Counted from the stretch's first letter, positions 22,945 through 32,812 are shown. The stretch: DNA of 40,484 nucleotides from Gemmatimonadales bacterium (GCA_009841005.1 VXMR01000122.1:1-40484), one strand, 5' to 3'. Notes: generated by a model not told the origin, from the letters alone. Made by a program: numbers and translations.

Positions 22945-25900
22945 TCAGCGGGGGCGGCCGCAGCACTTCTTGTACTTCCGGCCGCTGCCGCAGGGACACG
23001 GCTCGTTCCGCCCGGGGGCTTTCGTGGCCGTCGCCGGAGCGCCCGTCCGGCGGGGCTGCTGGCCGGCGCGGAGGGCTGCACGGGCCGCGGTGTCATCGGG
23101 GGCCAGTTCCTGCACTGCGGCGGAGGCCGCGACGCCGGTCGCCGAAAACGCCGGCTCGCCCGCGGGGGGCTCGCCGGACGCGGCGGCCGGCGCGGGCGCC
23201 GCTCCCCGGCCGGGGGCCACCCCGCTCGCGGCGCCGCCGCCCGGCTCCACGGGACCGCTCATGCCGGTGATCTGCGGCGCCGGCGGCGGAAGCGGCGGCC
23301 GGCGCTCGATGCGCACGCGGAAGAAGCGATTCGCCACCGTCTGCCTGATGTCCGTGATCAGGCTCACGAACATCTCGTACGCCTCCTTCTTGTATTCGAC
23401 GAGCGGATCCTTCTGCCCCCACGACCGGAACTGGATCGAAGAGCGCAGATGGTCGAGGTCGTAGAGGTGGTCCTTCCATTTCTCGTCCAGCACCGACAGC
23501 ACGATGAAGCGCAGGACCTGCTCCCAGTGTTCGTCGAAACTCTCGAGCTTGGCGCGGAACTGCTCGTGGGCGCTCTCGATCACCGCATCGTACAACTCGC
23601 CGGTTCCGGCCCAGTTGTCGGCGCTCGCTTCCTTCTCCGTCTCGGACGCCTCCCCGCGGTCCGCTCCGACCCGGGGCAGGAACTCGTTGTGCAGGAAGTA
23701 CTCGATCAGGAGGTGCTCCCGCAGTCCCGGGAGGTTCCACTGGTCGTGCGAACTCTCCTCCGGCACATAGGCGTCCATCTCCTCGCGGAGCGCCTCCTCG
23801 ACCATCTCCCACGTCTCGCCCTTGAGGTCTTCCCCGCCCTCGAGCGCATAGAGGCGCAGGTCGTAGACGACCTCGCGCTGCTGGTTCATCACGTCGTCGT
23901 AGTCCAGCAGGCGCTTGCGGGCGTCGAAGTTCTGGGTCTCGACCCGCTTCTGCGCACGCTCGACGGACTTCGTGATCCACGGGTGGCTGATGACCTCGCC
24001 CTCCTGCACGCCCAGGCGATCCATGATCTTCGCCACGCGCTCGTGCATGAAGAGCCGCATGAGGTCGTCTTCGAGCGACAGGAAGAAGAGGCTGGCCCCG
24101 GGATCCCCCTGGCGTCCGGAACGGCCCCGAAGCTGGCGGTCGATGCGGCGGGACTGGTGGCGCTCCGTACCCAGGATCTGGAGTCCGCAGGGCGGCTCCT
24201 CCTCGCACCCCCGCTCCTTGATCTCGGCTCGCGACAGGTCCGGTTCCTCGTCGGTACGGCCGAACGCCGGGGTGTCGGATCGGATCCCGCACACGTCGCA
24301 CTGCACGCACGGCGAGGCGAGTTTGATGTCGGTGCCGCGTCCGGCCATGTTCGTCGCGATCGTGATCGCGCCCGGCTGGCCCGCGTTGCGGACGATCTCC
24401 GCTTCCCGGGCGTGCTGCTTGGCGTTCAGCACCTCGTGGGCGAGGCCGCGCCGCTGCAGCATGCGGGCGATGACCTCCGACACCTCCACGCTCGTCGTCC
24501 CCACGAGGATCGGAAGGCCCTCGCCGTTGATCCGTTCGATCTCCTCGATCAGCGCGGCGTATTTTTCCTTCTTCGTCTGAAAGATCACGTCGTCGTGATC
24601 CAGTCGCCGCACCGGCCGGTTCGTGGGGATGACGACGACCTCGAGGCCGTAGATCGCGTGGAACTCGCCCTCTTCCGTCTCGGCGGTGCCGGTCATCCCG
24701 GCCACCTTGTCGTACATCCGGAAGTAGTTCTGGATCGTGATCGTGGCGAGCGTCTGCGTCTCGCCGCGCACCTTGACCTTCTCCTTCGCCTCGACCGCCT
24801 GGTGGAGCCCGTCCGACCAGCGCCGCCCGTGCATCTTGCGGCCGGTGTGTTCGTCGACGATCAGGACTTCGCCGTTCTCCACCACGTACTCCACGTCCTT
24901 CTCGTACAGGGAGTACGCCTTCACGAGCTGGTGGATGACGTGGATCTTCTCCGACTTCTCCGCGTATTCGCGTTCGAGACGTTCGATCTCGCCGCGCTTC
25001 TCGTCCGTCGTCAGCGACTCGTCGTCCTCCACGTCCTGGACATCCTCCGAGATGTCGGGGACGACGAACGTCTCGGGGTCGTCGGGCGAGAGCACGTCGA
25101 GGCCCTGTTCGGACAGCTGGATCGTCTGCCCCTTCTCGTCCATCGAGAAGAGGAGCATTTCATCGATCTCGGGAAGCCGCTTCTCCCGCATGAGGTCGGC
25201 TTCCGTCCGCTGAATGAGCTGCTTGACGCCGGAGCGCGTCTTCAGCTTGAGCAGCCGCTTGTTCTTCGGCGCGCCGCGCTGCGCCGCGAGCAGCTTGAGC
25301 CCCGCGTCCCGGCGCTGCTCCGTATCCTCGTCGGCTCCGGCCTCTTCGAGCAGCTTCGTCCCCTCGGCCACGAGACTGTTGACGATCCGCGTCTGCCTGC
25401 GGGCGATCGCAGCCACCTGAGCGTTGTGCCGCTGGTACACGTCGCGTTCGTCGCGACCGGCGGGTCCGGAGATAATGAGGGGCGTGCGGGCCTCATCGAT
25501 GAGCACCGAGTCGACCTCGTCGATGATCGCGTACGCGTGTCCGCGCTGTACGCGATGACGGAGTTCGATCACCATGTTGTCGCGCAGGTAGTCGAACCCG
25601 AATTCGTTGTTCGTCCCGTAGGTGATGTCGGCCTGGTAGGCGGCCCGCCGCTCGACGCTTCCCGGCGCCGTATCCTCGAGCACCCCCACCGTGAGGCCGA
25701 GATAGTCGAAGACCGTGCCCATCCACTGGGCGTCACGTCTGGCGAGATAGTCGTTGACGGTGACGAGGTGGACGCCCCGGCCGGGGAGGGCGTTGAGGTA
25801 CAGCGGCATCGTGGCCACGAGCGTCTTCCCCTCACCGGTGGCCATCTCGGCGATCTTCCCTTCGTGGAGAACGATCCCTCCGATGAGCTGCACATCGTAG

Positions 25901-26316
25901 GGGACCATGTCCCACGCCATTTCGTTCCCCGTGACCTCGATCTCCGCCCCGAGGAGTCGCCGGCACGCCTCCCGCACGGTTGCGAACGCCTCGGGCAGAA
26001 CCTCATCGAGCACGGCCTGCAGCGCCTCGTTGAGTTCGCCCTCCGTCGCCGCGATCCGTTCGGTGAGATCGGCGCGCCGCGCCGGATTCTCGGTGAAGCG
26101 ACGCTTTTCCCGCAGCGCCTCGACGGCCTCCTCGAACTCGGCGGTCCGCTCCGCGATGATCGCCCGGAACTTCCCCGTCTGCGCCTTGAGGGCTTCTTCC
26201 GGGACATCCGCGAGCCGCGACTCGTGTTCCTTGATCTGTGAGATGATCGGCCGCATGCGCTTCATCTCGCGCGTGAAGCGCGTTCCGAAGACCTGCGTTA
26301 CAACGTTCTTCAACAT
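22945..26316 (-). CDS. secA: Preprotein translocase ATPase SecA
   Basis: SecA is the ATPase that drives unfolded proteins through SecYEG. At 1123 residues it is longer than the roughly 900 of E. coli. It starts MLKNVVTQVFGTRFTREMKRM at ATG 26316. Nucleotide motifs include MATGEGKTLVAT (Walker A, 161-165) and a DEVDSVLIDEARTPLIISG block, followed by YAIIYG-type preprotein-binding features. ATNMAGRGTDIKL and GTERHQSRRIDRQLRGRSGRQGDPG mark the second nucleotide-binding fold. A Cys-rich insertion (Cys670, 673, 676, 704, 710) separates these last two motifs. The tail is a Pro/Ala linker ending in the SEC-C zinc motif EPCPCGSGRKYKKCC. It follows nadD by 7 bases. A partial secY is also in this window, at the far end of the same strand block. 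Confidence 0.97.
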   Translation of the reverse strand: MLKNVVTQVFGTRFTREMKRMRPIISQIKEHESRLADVPEEALKAQTGKFRAIIAERTAEFEEAVEALREKRRFTENPARRADLTERIAATEGELNEALQAVLDEVLPEAFATVREACRRLLGAEIEVTGNEMAWDMVPYDVQLIGGIVLHEGKIAEMATGEGKTLVATMPLYLNALPGRGVHLVTVNDYLARRDAQWMGTVFDYLGLTVGVLEDTAPGSVERRAAYQADITYGTNNEFGFDYLRDNMVIELRHRVQRGHAYAIIDEVDSVLIDEARTPLIISGPAGRDERDVYQRHNAQVAAIARRQTRIVNSLVAEGTKLLEEAGADEDTEQRRDAGLKLLAAQRGAPKNKRLLKLKTRSGVKQLIQRTEADLMREKRLPEIDEMLLFSMDEKGQTIQLSEQGLDVLSPDDPETFVVPDISEDVQDVEDDESLTTDEKRGEIERLEREYAEKSEKIHVIHQLVKAYSLYEKDVEYVVENGEVLIVDEHTGRKMHGRRWSDGLHQAVEAKEKVKVRGETQTLATITIQNYFRMYDKVAGMTGTAETEEGEFHAIYGLEVVVIPTNRPVRRLDHDDVIFQTKKEKYAALIEEIERINGEGLPILVGTTSVEVSEVIARMLQRRGLAHEVLNAKQHAREAEIVRNAGQPGAITIATNMAGRGTDIKLASPCVQCDVCGIRSDTPAFGRTDEEPDLSRAEIKERGCEEEPPCGLQILGTERHQSRRIDRQLRGRSGRQGDPGASLFFLSLEDDLMRLFMHERVAKIMDRLGVQEGEVISHPWITKSVERAQKRVETQNFDARKRLLDYDDVMNQQREVVYDLRLYALEGGEDLKGETWEMVEEALREEMDAYVPEESSHDQWNLPGLREHLLIEYFLHNEFLPRVGADRGEASETEKEASADNWAGTGELYDAVIESAHEQFRAKLESFDEHWEQVLRFIVLSVLDEKWKDHLYDLDHLRSSIQFRSWGQKDPLVEYKKEAYEMFVSLITDIRQTVANRFFRVRIERRPPLPPPAPQITGMSGPVEPGGGAASGVAPGRGAAPAPAAASGEPPAGEPAFSATGVAASAAVQELAPDDTAARAALRAGQQPRRTGAPATATKAPGRNEPCPCGSGRKYKKCCGRPR

Positions 26317-26323
26317 CCGGGGC

Positions 26324-26953
26324 TCACTGGGTTACATGGCGCGCGCGGCGTTCGGCCCAGGCGCGCTCGACATGGTGTCGGATCGTTTCCGGAACGAGGA
26401 GGTGGACCGAACGGCCCTCCTCGAGGCGCTGCCGGATCCGGCTCGCCGAGATATCCACTCGCGTGACGTTCGCGACAACATACTCGATCGGCGTCGATTC
26501 CGGGGAGGGTGCGGGCTCCCGGCCGCCCCGCGGCATCACCGCGATGCGGGCCAGCTCCGAAATCCGGCGCCAGCGGTCCCAGCGGTGGATCGCCGCAAAC
26601 TGGTCCGCGCCCATCGCGAGGACGAGCCGGTCGGAAGGAAAGCGCCGCGCGAGGGCTTCCAGCGTGTCCACGGTGTAGGAGGGACCGGCCCGCTCGATCT
26701 CCATCGGGCTGACTTCGATGCCGGGCAGGCCCGCAACGGCCCGGCGCGTGAGGTCGAGGCGAACCTCCGCGGGGAGCGTGACTTGCCGGTGCGGCGGATC
26801 GCCCGCGGGGATCACGAGCAGGCGGTCGAGGCGCAGCACTTCGACAAGATCACGCGCCACGGACACATGGCCCATGTGCGGAGGATCGAAGCTCCCGCCG
26901 AGGATGCCCGTCCGCCGGCCGGCCGCCGGGACTTCAGCGACGGGACCCGGCAT
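26324..26953 (-). CDS. nadD: Nicotinate-nucleotide adenylyltransferase NadD
   Basis: This 209-residue enzyme adenylates nicotinate mononucleotide to deamido-NAD in NAD synthesis. The nucleotidyltransferase signature GGSFDPPHMGHV lies near residues 19-30, followed by VIPAGDPPHR, PSYTVDTLEAL, LAMGADQFAAIHRW and the closing ISASRIRQRLEEG, the counterpart of the ISST-x-IR motif. It starts at ATG 26953, inside the last 20 bases of bamD, so translation is likely coupled. The stop is 7 bases before secA. The first 14 residues are a short extension before the Rossmann strand, so a later start cannot be excluded. Confidence 0.95.
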   Translation of the reverse strand: MPGPVAEVPAAGRRTGILGGSFDPPHMGHVSVARDLVEVLRLDRLLVIPAGDPPHRQVTLPAEVRLDLTRRAVAGLPGIEVSPMEIERAGPSYTVDTLEALARRFPSDRLVLAMGADQFAAIHRWDRWRRISELARIAVMPRGGREPAPSPESTPIEYVVANVTRVDISASRIRQRLEEGRSVHLLVPETIRHHVERAWAERRARHVTQ

Positions 26954-27740
26954 CCCCCGCGCGGTCCTCCTCCGCCGCCGGATCTTCGTCCGCCAACAGC
27001 AACCGGGTTTCCTCGGACTCGGGAAACTCCGACAGCAGCCGCTCCCTCATGGTTCCGGCCTCGGTTTCGAACCCCACCTGGCTGTAACTGCGATACAATC
27101 GCAACAGGAGGTCCGGCAGGAATGCCCCGGTCGGCTCGTCGGCCAGCGATTTTTCGAAATAGACGATCGCGGACTCCGGCAATCTCATGCGATCCTGGTA
27201 GTACTTCCCGATTTCGTAGCTCTTCTCGGCCAGCTTGGCGCGCGCTTCCGCGATCAGGCCTTCAGCCTGCTCGCGGAAGGGGGTCGTTGGGAAGAACTGC
27301 AACAACCGCTCGCACTCGTCCAGGGCCCGCCGTGTGAACTCCTGGGAGAGGGTCACCCGGGGCGAGGCCGCGAGGTACGCCCGGCACAGCCCCAGCTGGG
27401 CGTCGTCCGCGAGGGGACTGTTGGGCCGGTTCGTGGCCATGCGCCGGAACTCCTCCACGGCGTCGAGTTCGTTGCCCGCCCGGAGTTGGCCCTCGGCTGC
27501 GAGGTACTGCGCGCTGTCGACGAGCGGATTCAGGGGATCGCGGACCATGAAGGCGAGGAAGCCGTCGGCCGCTCTCCGGTATTCCTCGGCGTCGAAACGA
27601 TCCTGCGCCCACTGGAAGAGATCCGGCGGCGCCAGGTCGCCCGGGGGCCCGGAACTCGAACAACCCGTGAGCATGAGGACCGCGGCGGCGAGCACTCCGC
27701 GGCGCGCCTCGCGCGGCGCCATCCCGGCCGGGAGCCTCAT
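26934..27740 (-). CDS. bamD: Outer-membrane assembly lipoprotein BamD
   Basis: This 268-residue protein has signal and lipobox VLMLTGC (Cys27). TPR-type helical repeats follow: LFQWAQDRFDAEEYRRAADGF, DSAQYLAAEGQLRAGNELDAVEEFRRM, AQLGLCRAYLAASPRVTLSQEFTRRALDECERLLQFFP and SYEIGKYYQDRMRLPESAIVYFEKSL. This spacing and the LSQEFTRRALDE insert match BamD/YfiO, the essential partner of BamA in inserting beta-barrel proteins. The last 20 residues are acidic and low in complexity. The start ATG overlaps the stop of the upstream TPR lipoprotein (ATGA), and its 3' end overlaps nadD. Its presence supports a diderm cell envelope. Confidence 0.9.
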   Translation of the reverse strand: MRLPAGMAPREARRGVLAAAVLMLTGCSSSGPPGDLAPPDLFQWAQDRFDAEEYRRAADGFLAFMVRDPLNPLVDSAQYLAAEGQLRAGNELDAVEEFRRMATNRPNSPLADDAQLGLCRAYLAASPRVTLSQEFTRRALDECERLLQFFPTTPFREQAEGLIAEARAKLAEKSYEIGKYYQDRMRLPESAIVYFEKSLADEPTGAFLPDLLLRLYRSYSQVGFETEAGTMRERLLSEFPESEETRLLLADEDPAAEEDRAGDAGSRR

Positions 27741-28657
27741 TCGAAGCCGAAGCGGATCTGTCGGATCCGCTCCTCCGCCCGCCGGACGAGAGCGTGTGTG
27801 CGCGTCGGGTTCAGTTCCAGCACGCGGGCGTAGTTGACGAGCGCCTCGTCCGTCTGGCCGAGCGCGAGGTGGAGTTCGCCGATGAGGAAGTGCGCCTCGA
27901 CCATGTGCGTCCGCGGCTCACCGAGCTCGACCATTTCGGTCAGCTTCTCGAGGGCGGCCGCGGGGCGGCCCTCCGCCCGGTCTTCAGCCGCGGACACGTA
28001 GAGGCAATTCCCGTAGCGGTAGCGGGCGTCCTCGGGGTTCGAGCGGCTTTCCTCCATCGCCTCGAGGAAATCCCGATAGAAGGGCAGCGCGCGAGTGCAT
28101 GCGCCGAGCTGTTCATACGCGAGGCCGACATCGTACAGCACCGCCGGCTCCGGCTCCCCCTCCCCGGCGAGGAGCGCGAGGCGCAGCGAAAGGGCGCGTG
28201 CGTAGTCACCCTCGGCCGCATGATAGGCGGCCAGGGAGCGTTGGAGGTCGGCGGGAAGATAGCCCAGTCCCCAATCGACCAGAGGCTGGAGCGCGCGGGA
28301 CATGTTCTCGGCCGCCCCCCGCTCCTGCGCGGACCACGCGAGTCCGGCGAGCGAGGCCGCCGCCTGATGACGCAGCCGGGGGTCGCGCTCCGCAAGCGTC
28401 TCGTAGACCGTGAGCGCCTCGTCGACATCGCCGCGCGCGGCATGGGCCTGCCCGAGCCGCAGGAGGAGGTCGTCCGTGTCCCCGCTCACGCGCCGGGCGA
28501 GGAGGTACTCGGCGATCGCCATGTCCGCGTCCCCGACGGCCAGGTATCGATCCCCGCGCACGACGGACCGGTCCACCGGATCCTCGCACGCCGCAACCGC
28601 AAGCGCCGCCAGGACCCCGGCGGTCCCCTGAACGATCCACTGTCGGACGGTCACCAT
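27737..28657 (-). CDS. TPR-repeat lipoprotein
   Basis: This 306-residue protein starts at ATG 28657, with AGGGG upstream. It has a signal (MVTVRQWIVQGTAGVLAALAVAAC, lipid Cys24) and a run of tetratricopeptide-like helices: DMAIAEYLLARRV, LLLRLGQAHAARGDVDEALTVYETL, YHAAEGDYARALSLRLALL, YDVGLAYEQLGACTRALPFYRDFL, HFLIGELHLALGQTDEALVNYARVLELNP. No enzymatic domain is present. The ATGA overlap with bamD suggests co-production in stoichiometric amounts, possibly as an accessory factor of outer-membrane assembly. That role is inferred from position only. A longer reading to 28900 is Arg-rich shadow sequence over the glycosyltransferase gene and is not supported. Confidence 0.8.
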   Translation of the reverse strand: MVTVRQWIVQGTAGVLAALAVAACEDPVDRSVVRGDRYLAVGDADMAIAEYLLARRVSGDTDDLLLRLGQAHAARGDVDEALTVYETLAERDPRLRHQAAASLAGLAWSAQERGAAENMSRALQPLVDWGLGYLPADLQRSLAAYHAAEGDYARALSLRLALLAGEGEPEPAVLYDVGLAYEQLGACTRALPFYRDFLEAMEESRSNPEDARYRYGNCLYVSAAEDRAEGRPAAALEKLTEMVELGEPRTHMVEAHFLIGELHLALGQTDEALVNYARVLELNPTRTHALVRRAEERIRQIRFGFE

Positions 28658-28691
28658 GGGCGCCCCTGCCGGCCTTCGTTCCCCGAATGTC

Positions 28692-29471
28692 TCAACTCTC
28701 CCCGCTTTCGACGCCGCCACGGATGTCGCCGGTTGCCTCGCTCGAGGCGCGCGGCCCGCCCCTGCGCGTCCAGCGCCGCACGAGCCCGTACAGAAAGATA
28801 CAGCGCAGCGCGGAAACGCCATCGCGCCACCCGATCTTCTTGCCCTCCGCATACGTCCGTCCCGCGTACGAGATCCCCACCTCATACACGCGCCAGCCAC
28901 CCATGGCGACCTTCGCCGTGATCTCCGGTTCGACGCCGAAGGCCCGCTCCTCGATCGTGAGCTGCTCGATCACTTCCCGGCGGAAGCACTTGTAGCACGT
29001 CTCCATGTCCGTGAGGTTGAGGTTCGTCATCATGTTCGACAGCCGAGTCAGCCACCTGTTCCCCACGTAGTGCCAGTAGTAGAGGACCCGGTGCGGCTGC
29101 CCCCCCATGAATCGCGACCCGTAGACGACATCCGCTCGGCCGGCGAGGATCGGCTCCAGGAGACGCGGATACTCGGCGGGGTCGTACTCGAGATCGGCAT
29201 CCTGGATGATGATGATATCGCCGCTGACGCCCCGGAACCCGGTGGAAAGCGCCGCGCCCTTTCCCTGGTTCCGCTCGTGCGCGAGGACCCGGTCGACCAG
29301 CCCTTCCGCTTCCAGCCGGTTCAGGATCGACGCGGATGCGTCGGCCGAGCCGTCGTCGACCGCGACGAGTTCCACGTCCGGGGCCACCTCCTTCACGCGC
29401 CGGACGATCGCCTCGAGCGTCGCCTCCTCGTTGTACACCGGCATGACCACGGAGACCCGGGCTCGCCCCAT
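28692..29471 (-). CDS. Family 2 glycosyltransferase (DPM1-like)
   Basis: This protein has 259 residues from ATG 29471, which has AGGAGG and GGAGG just upstream. ATG 29501, overlapping the previous stop as ATGA, is the alternative. The GT-A fold opens [26 protein letters not shown] and the DxD-like [12 protein letters not shown] bind the nucleotide sugar and metal; [23 protein letters not shown] and [12 protein letters not shown] follow. This pattern is that of dolichyl/polyprenyl-phosphate sugar transferases (DPM1-like) that charge a lipid carrier. There is no C-terminal transmembrane pair as in GtrB. It lies downstream of UDP-glucuronate decarboxylase, so UDP-xylose or a related sugar is a plausible donor; that is inference. 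Confidence 0.85.
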   Translation of the reverse strand: MGRARVSVVMPVYNEEATLEAIVRRVKEVAPDVELVAVDDGSADASASILNRLEAEGLVDRVLAHERNQGKGAALSTGFRGVSGDIIIIQDADLEYDPAEYPRLLEPILAGRADVVYGSRFMGGQPHRVLYYWHYVGNRWLTRLSNMMTNLNLTDMETCYKCFRREVIEQLTIEERAFGVEPEITAKVAMGGWRVYEVGISYAGRTYAEGKKIGWRDGVSALRCIFLYGLVRRWTRRGGPRASSEATGDIRGGVESGES

Positions 29472-29497
29472 CTCCTCCTCGCCTCCCTCCTGTACGA

Positions 29498-30445
29498 TCA
29501 TTCGCGTGCCGCCCCGGGAAGCACCTCCCGAAAATACTCGACCGTTCGCTGCAGGCCGACCTCGAGCGGGATTCGGGGCGTCCAGTCCAGCCGGGCGGAG
29601 GCGAGAGAGATGTCCGGAGAGCGCATTCTCGGGTCGTCGTCGGGCAGCGGACGGACCTCGACCGTGGACGCGGATTCCGCGGTCGCGAGCACGAGATCGG
29701 ACAGGGCGCGGATCGTATACTCGCCGGGATTGCCCAGGTTCACCGGCGCATGGATATCGGCGTTGAAGAGGCGCCAGATCCCCTCCACAAGGTCGGACAC
29801 ATAACAGAAGCTCCGCGACTGGGAGCCGTCTCCGTAGATGGTGAGCGGCTCCCCCCGGAGCGCCTGGACGACGAAGTTCGAGACGACCCGGCCATCGTCC
29901 GGACGCATGCGCGGGCCGTAGGTGTTGAAGATTCGCACGATGCGCGTATCCACGCCGTACTCGCGGTGGTAGGCCATCGTGAGGGCCTCGGCGAAGCGCT
30001 TCGCCTCGTCGTACACGGAGCGCGGACCGATCGGGTTCACGTTGCCCCAGTATGTTTCGGGCTGCGGGTGGACGAGCGGATCTCCGTAGACCTCCGAGGT
30101 GGACGCGAGCAGCAGCCGGGCGCCGCTCGCTCTGGCCAGGCCCAGGGCGTTGCGCGTGCCCAGGGCGCCCGCCTTCAGCGTCTGGATCGGGAAACGAAGG
30201 TAGTCGACCGGGCTGGCCGGCGAGGCGAAGTGGAAGACCCCTTCGATCTCCCCCTCGATCTCGATGGACTCCGACACGTCCCGCTCGAGAAACGCGAACC
30301 TCGGTTCATCCCGCAGATGGGCGAGATTGCGCCGCGTTCCCGTGATCAGGCTATCGATGCCGACGACCGAGTGTCCCTCGGCGAGGAGGCAGTCGGTGAG
30401 GTGCGAACCGAGAAAGCCGGCGGCGCCGGTGACGACCAGCCTCAT
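29498..30445 (-). CDS. UDP-glucuronate decarboxylase (UDP-xylose synthase)-like SDR
   Basis: This 315-residue extended SDR starts at ATG 30445. [16 protein letters not shown] binds [66 protein letters not shown] (catalytic Tyr145 and Lys149) and [10 protein letters not shown] match the UXS1 group closely. Those enzymes convert UDP-glucuronate to UDP-xylose. The upstream gene makes UDP-glucuronate, and the two overlap by ATGA, which supports this assignment. RmlB-like dehydratases share the fold, but the PASP-x-x-Y block favours decarboxylase. The 3' end overlaps or abuts the glycosyltransferase gene. Confidence 0.88.
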   Translation of the reverse strand: MRLVVTGAAGFLGSHLTDCLLAEGHSVVGIDSLITGTRRNLAHLRDEPRFAFLERDVSESIEIEGEIEGVFHFASPASPVDYLRFPIQTLKAGALGTRNALGLARASGARLLLASTSEVYGDPLVHPQPETYWGNVNPIGPRSVYDEAKRFAEALTMAYHREYGVDTRIVRIFNTYGPRMRPDDGRVVSNFVVQALRGEPLTIYGDGSQSRSFCYVSDLVEGIWRLFNADIHAPVNLGNPGEYTIRALSDLVLATAESASTVEVRPLPDDDPRMRSPDISLASARLDWTPRIPLEVGLQRTVEYFREVLPGAARE

Positions 30446-31770
30446 GCGATCTCCGCCGGACCGATCTGCCGCCGCCCGACCGGGTAGTGCTCGAACCCTC
30501 GCGAAGCCATGCGGTCCGGTTCGAACACGTTGCGCCCGTCGAATACGATGGGGCGGGCCATGCGCTTCGCGAACCGGGACCAGTCGGGACGCCGGTACTG
30601 GAGCCATTCCGTCACGACGACGAGCGCGTCCGCCCCGTCGAGCGCCTCGTACTCGTCCGCCGCGTACTCCACGGCGTCCCCCAGATAGAACTCGCGCGAC
30701 TGTTCCATGGCGGCGGGATCGTGCGCGACGACCGACGCTCCCCGTTCGCACAGCGCCTCGGCGACCGCGCGCGAGGGCGCCTCGCGCATGTCATCCGTGC
30801 GAGGCTTGAACGCAAGCCCCCAGAGCGCAAAGCGCAGGCCGGCGAGATCGTCGCCGAACCGCTCCCGGATTTTCCGGACGAGGACGGTGGTCTGGCGATC
30901 GTTCGCGGCGGCCACGGACCTCAGGATGCCGAGGTCGACTCCCTGCTCTTCCGCGGAACGGACGATCGCCCGCACGTCCTTGGGAAGGCAGCTGCCGCCA
31001 TACCCCGTGCCGGCATAGAGAAAGGCCGAGCCGATGCGGGGGTCCGAGCCCACGCCACGGCGGACGCGCTCGATGTCGGCTCCGGTTCGTTCGCAGAGTT
31101 CCGCGAACTGGTTCATCATGCTGATCCGGGCGGCAAGCATCGCGTTTGCCGCGTACTTGGTCAGTTCCGCCGAGGCGATGTCCATGAAGATCAGCGGGTT
31201 CCCAGAGCGGACGAAGGGTTCGTAGAGCTCCTCCATACAGCGCCGGGCGCGGTCCGAGTCCACGCCGCAGACGACCCGGTCGGGGTAAAGGAAGTCCCCC
31301 ACCGCGTCTCCTTCCTTGAGGAACTCGGGGTTGGAACACATGTGGAAGGGCAGATCGGTCCGTCGGGCGATCTCGGCTCGCACGATGTCGTTCGTCCCGA
31401 CGGGCACGGTGCTCTTCATGACGACGACGGCTCCGGGACGCAGGTGGTCGCCGATCACGCGAGCCGCGTCCAGCACGAAATCGAGGTCCGCCAGCCCGTC
31501 CTGACCGGGCGGCGTACCCACGGCGACGAAGATCACGTCGGCCGTCGTGATACCCTCCGCCGCGTCCGTCGTGAATCGAAGCCGTCCAGCGGCGAGGCCC
31601 TCCGAGATGAGGCGCTCGATGCCGGCCTCGTAGATGGGGACGTCTCCGGAGTTCAGACGCCGGATCTTCTCTTCGTCAACGTCGGCGCAGGTGACACGGT
31701 TCCCGGATCCGGCCAGACAGGACCCCGCCACGAGTCCAACGTATCCGGTGCCGATCACGGTGATTTCCAT
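30442..31770 (-). CDS. UDP-glucose 6-dehydrogenase
   Basis: This 442-residue enzyme oxidises UDP-glucose twice to UDP-glucuronate with NAD. The N-terminal Rossmann motif is [10 protein letters not shown] (6-13), followed by [20 protein letters not shown] and [15 protein letters not shown]. The conserved central helix is [28 protein letters not shown], and the catalytic Cys261 is in [12 protein letters not shown]. The C-terminal domain has [19 protein letters not shown] and FDGRNVF. The start ATG has GGAG about eight bases upstream. The stop overlaps the start of the decarboxylase gene, and the next gene upstream ends 36 bases away. GDP-mannose dehydrogenases are close relatives, but the pairing with a UXS-like gene favours UDP-glucose. 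Confidence 0.92.
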   Translation of the reverse strand: MEITVIGTGYVGLVAGSCLAGSGNRVTCADVDEEKIRRLNSGDVPIYEAGIERLISEGLAAGRLRFTTDAAEGITTADVIFVAVGTPPGQDGLADLDFVLDAARVIGDHLRPGAVVVMKSTVPVGTNDIVRAEIARRTDLPFHMCSNPEFLKEGDAVGDFLYPDRVVCGVDSDRARRCMEELYEPFVRSGNPLIFMDIASAELTKYAANAMLAARISMMNQFAELCERTGADIERVRRGVGSDPRIGSAFLYAGTGYGGSCLPKDVRAIVRSAEEQGVDLGILRSVAAANDRQTTVLVRKIRERFGDDLAGLRFALWGLAFKPRTDDMREAPSRAVAEALCERGASVVAHDPAAMEQSREFYLGDAVEYAADEYEALDGADALVVVTEWLQYRRPDWSRFAKRMARPIVFDGRNVFEPDRMASRGFEHYPVGRRQIGPAEIA

Positions 31771-31806
31771 CGATATCTCCGTCGTCCTTCGTTCAGGGGC
31801 TCGGCG

Positions 31807-32769
31807 TCAGGCCGCGCCGGAGGTCGCGACCCAGTCCATGGTGGCGTGTACGCAGGCCCGCAGGTCGCGCGCCGCGTGCCACCCGGTCGCGGCCCGCAGC
31901 CGCGCGGGGTCACCGACGATGACTTCGGGTTCTCCGCGCCGCACAAGGGCCGGATCGCGCACGATCTCCGGCTCGATTTCCGCCCTCTCGAGCACCCACT
32001 CGAGCAGACGGTGGATCTTCGTCGCGATCCCGGAGCACACGTTGTACGCCATGTGGGGCGTCCCGTCGAGGTCCGCGATGCCCGCGAGCGCCCGGACGCC
32101 GTCGCGCACATCCGTGAAGTCGCGCGCCACAGCCAGATTGCCCACGGCGAGCCGCGGCTCCGCCGTTCCTCGCCGAATCGCGAGGGCACGACGGCAGAAG
32201 CTCGGGAGTACGAACGCGGGGCGCTGGCCGGGACCGACGAGCGGAAAGAGCCGTGCGACGACCACGCGTACGCCCAGCGCCGCGCCCGCTCCGCGCGCGA
32301 GAACATCCTGGGCGGCCTTGGTCGCGCCGTACACGCTCCTCGGCCGAAGTGGCGTCCGCTCTCCCATCGGTCCACCGCCGCCGCCGCCGTACGCGTCCCC
32401 GGAACCCGCCACGACAACGGCCTGCACGTCCGCGGGGGCTCGCGCGATCGCTTCAACGAGGCTCAGCGTGCCCGCGCCGTTCACTGCGAGAGCTTCGCGG
32501 GACCGCCTGCCGGCCTCGGCGCCCGACGAGAAGCCGGCAAGGTGGAAGACACGGCGCGGACGGACGGCATGCACGACGGAGGCAACGGCGTCGGAGTCTC
32601 GCACATCGAGCCGCGTCCAATCGGCCGCCGCGAGGGCGGCCGGTGAAAGGGTCCCGGCGGAGGGTGCCTCCCCGAGCATCGTCGCCGTCACCTCGTATCC
32701 GTGGCCCAGCAGATGGTCGACCAGGTGCTGTCCGACGAACCCGTCGCCGCCCGTCACGAGGACCCTCAC
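31807..32769 (-). CDS. NAD-dependent epimerase/dehydratase (nucleotide-sugar SDR)
   Basis: This 320-residue extended SDR most likely starts at GTG 32769 (VRVLVTGGDGFVGQHLVDHLL). GTG 32778 and ATG 32844 are alternatives, but the ATG would overlap hemB. Motifs are RLDVRDSDAVASVV, RVFHLAGFSS, VVAGSGDAYG, SVYGATKAAQDVL (Tyr and Lys four apart), ARLFPLVGPGQRPAFVLPSF and RDFTDVRDGVRAL. The layout recalls GDP-mannose 4,6-dehydratase and GDP-6-deoxy-lyxo-hexulose reductase (Rmd). The short GGGGGG run before the active site is unusual. Its place upstream of the UDP-sugar genes fits nucleotide-sugar modification. The exact substrate is not determinable. Confidence 0.78.
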   Translation of the reverse strand: MRVLVTGGDGFVGQHLVDHLLGHGYEVTATMLGEAPSAGTLSPAALAAADWTRLDVRDSDAVASVVHAVRPRRVFHLAGFSSGAEAGRRSREALAVNGAGTLSLVEAIARAPADVQAVVVAGSGDAYGGGGGGPMGERTPLRPRSVYGATKAAQDVLARGAGAALGVRVVVARLFPLVGPGQRPAFVLPSFCRRALAIRRGTAEPRLAVGNLAVARDFTDVRDGVRALAGIADLDGTPHMAYNVCSGIATKIHRLLEWVLERAEIEPEIVRDPALVRRGEPEVIVGDPARLRAATGWHAARDLRACVHATMDWVATSGAA

Positions 32770-32812
32770 CGGAGGCACCCCATCGAGCGACGGGCGTCGT
32801 CGGACACGAGAC

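Noticed and set aside
23449..26241. 930-codon open frame opposite secA
   Set aside because: It is entirely antisense to a certain secA and has no recognisable motif. It is explained by codon bias.
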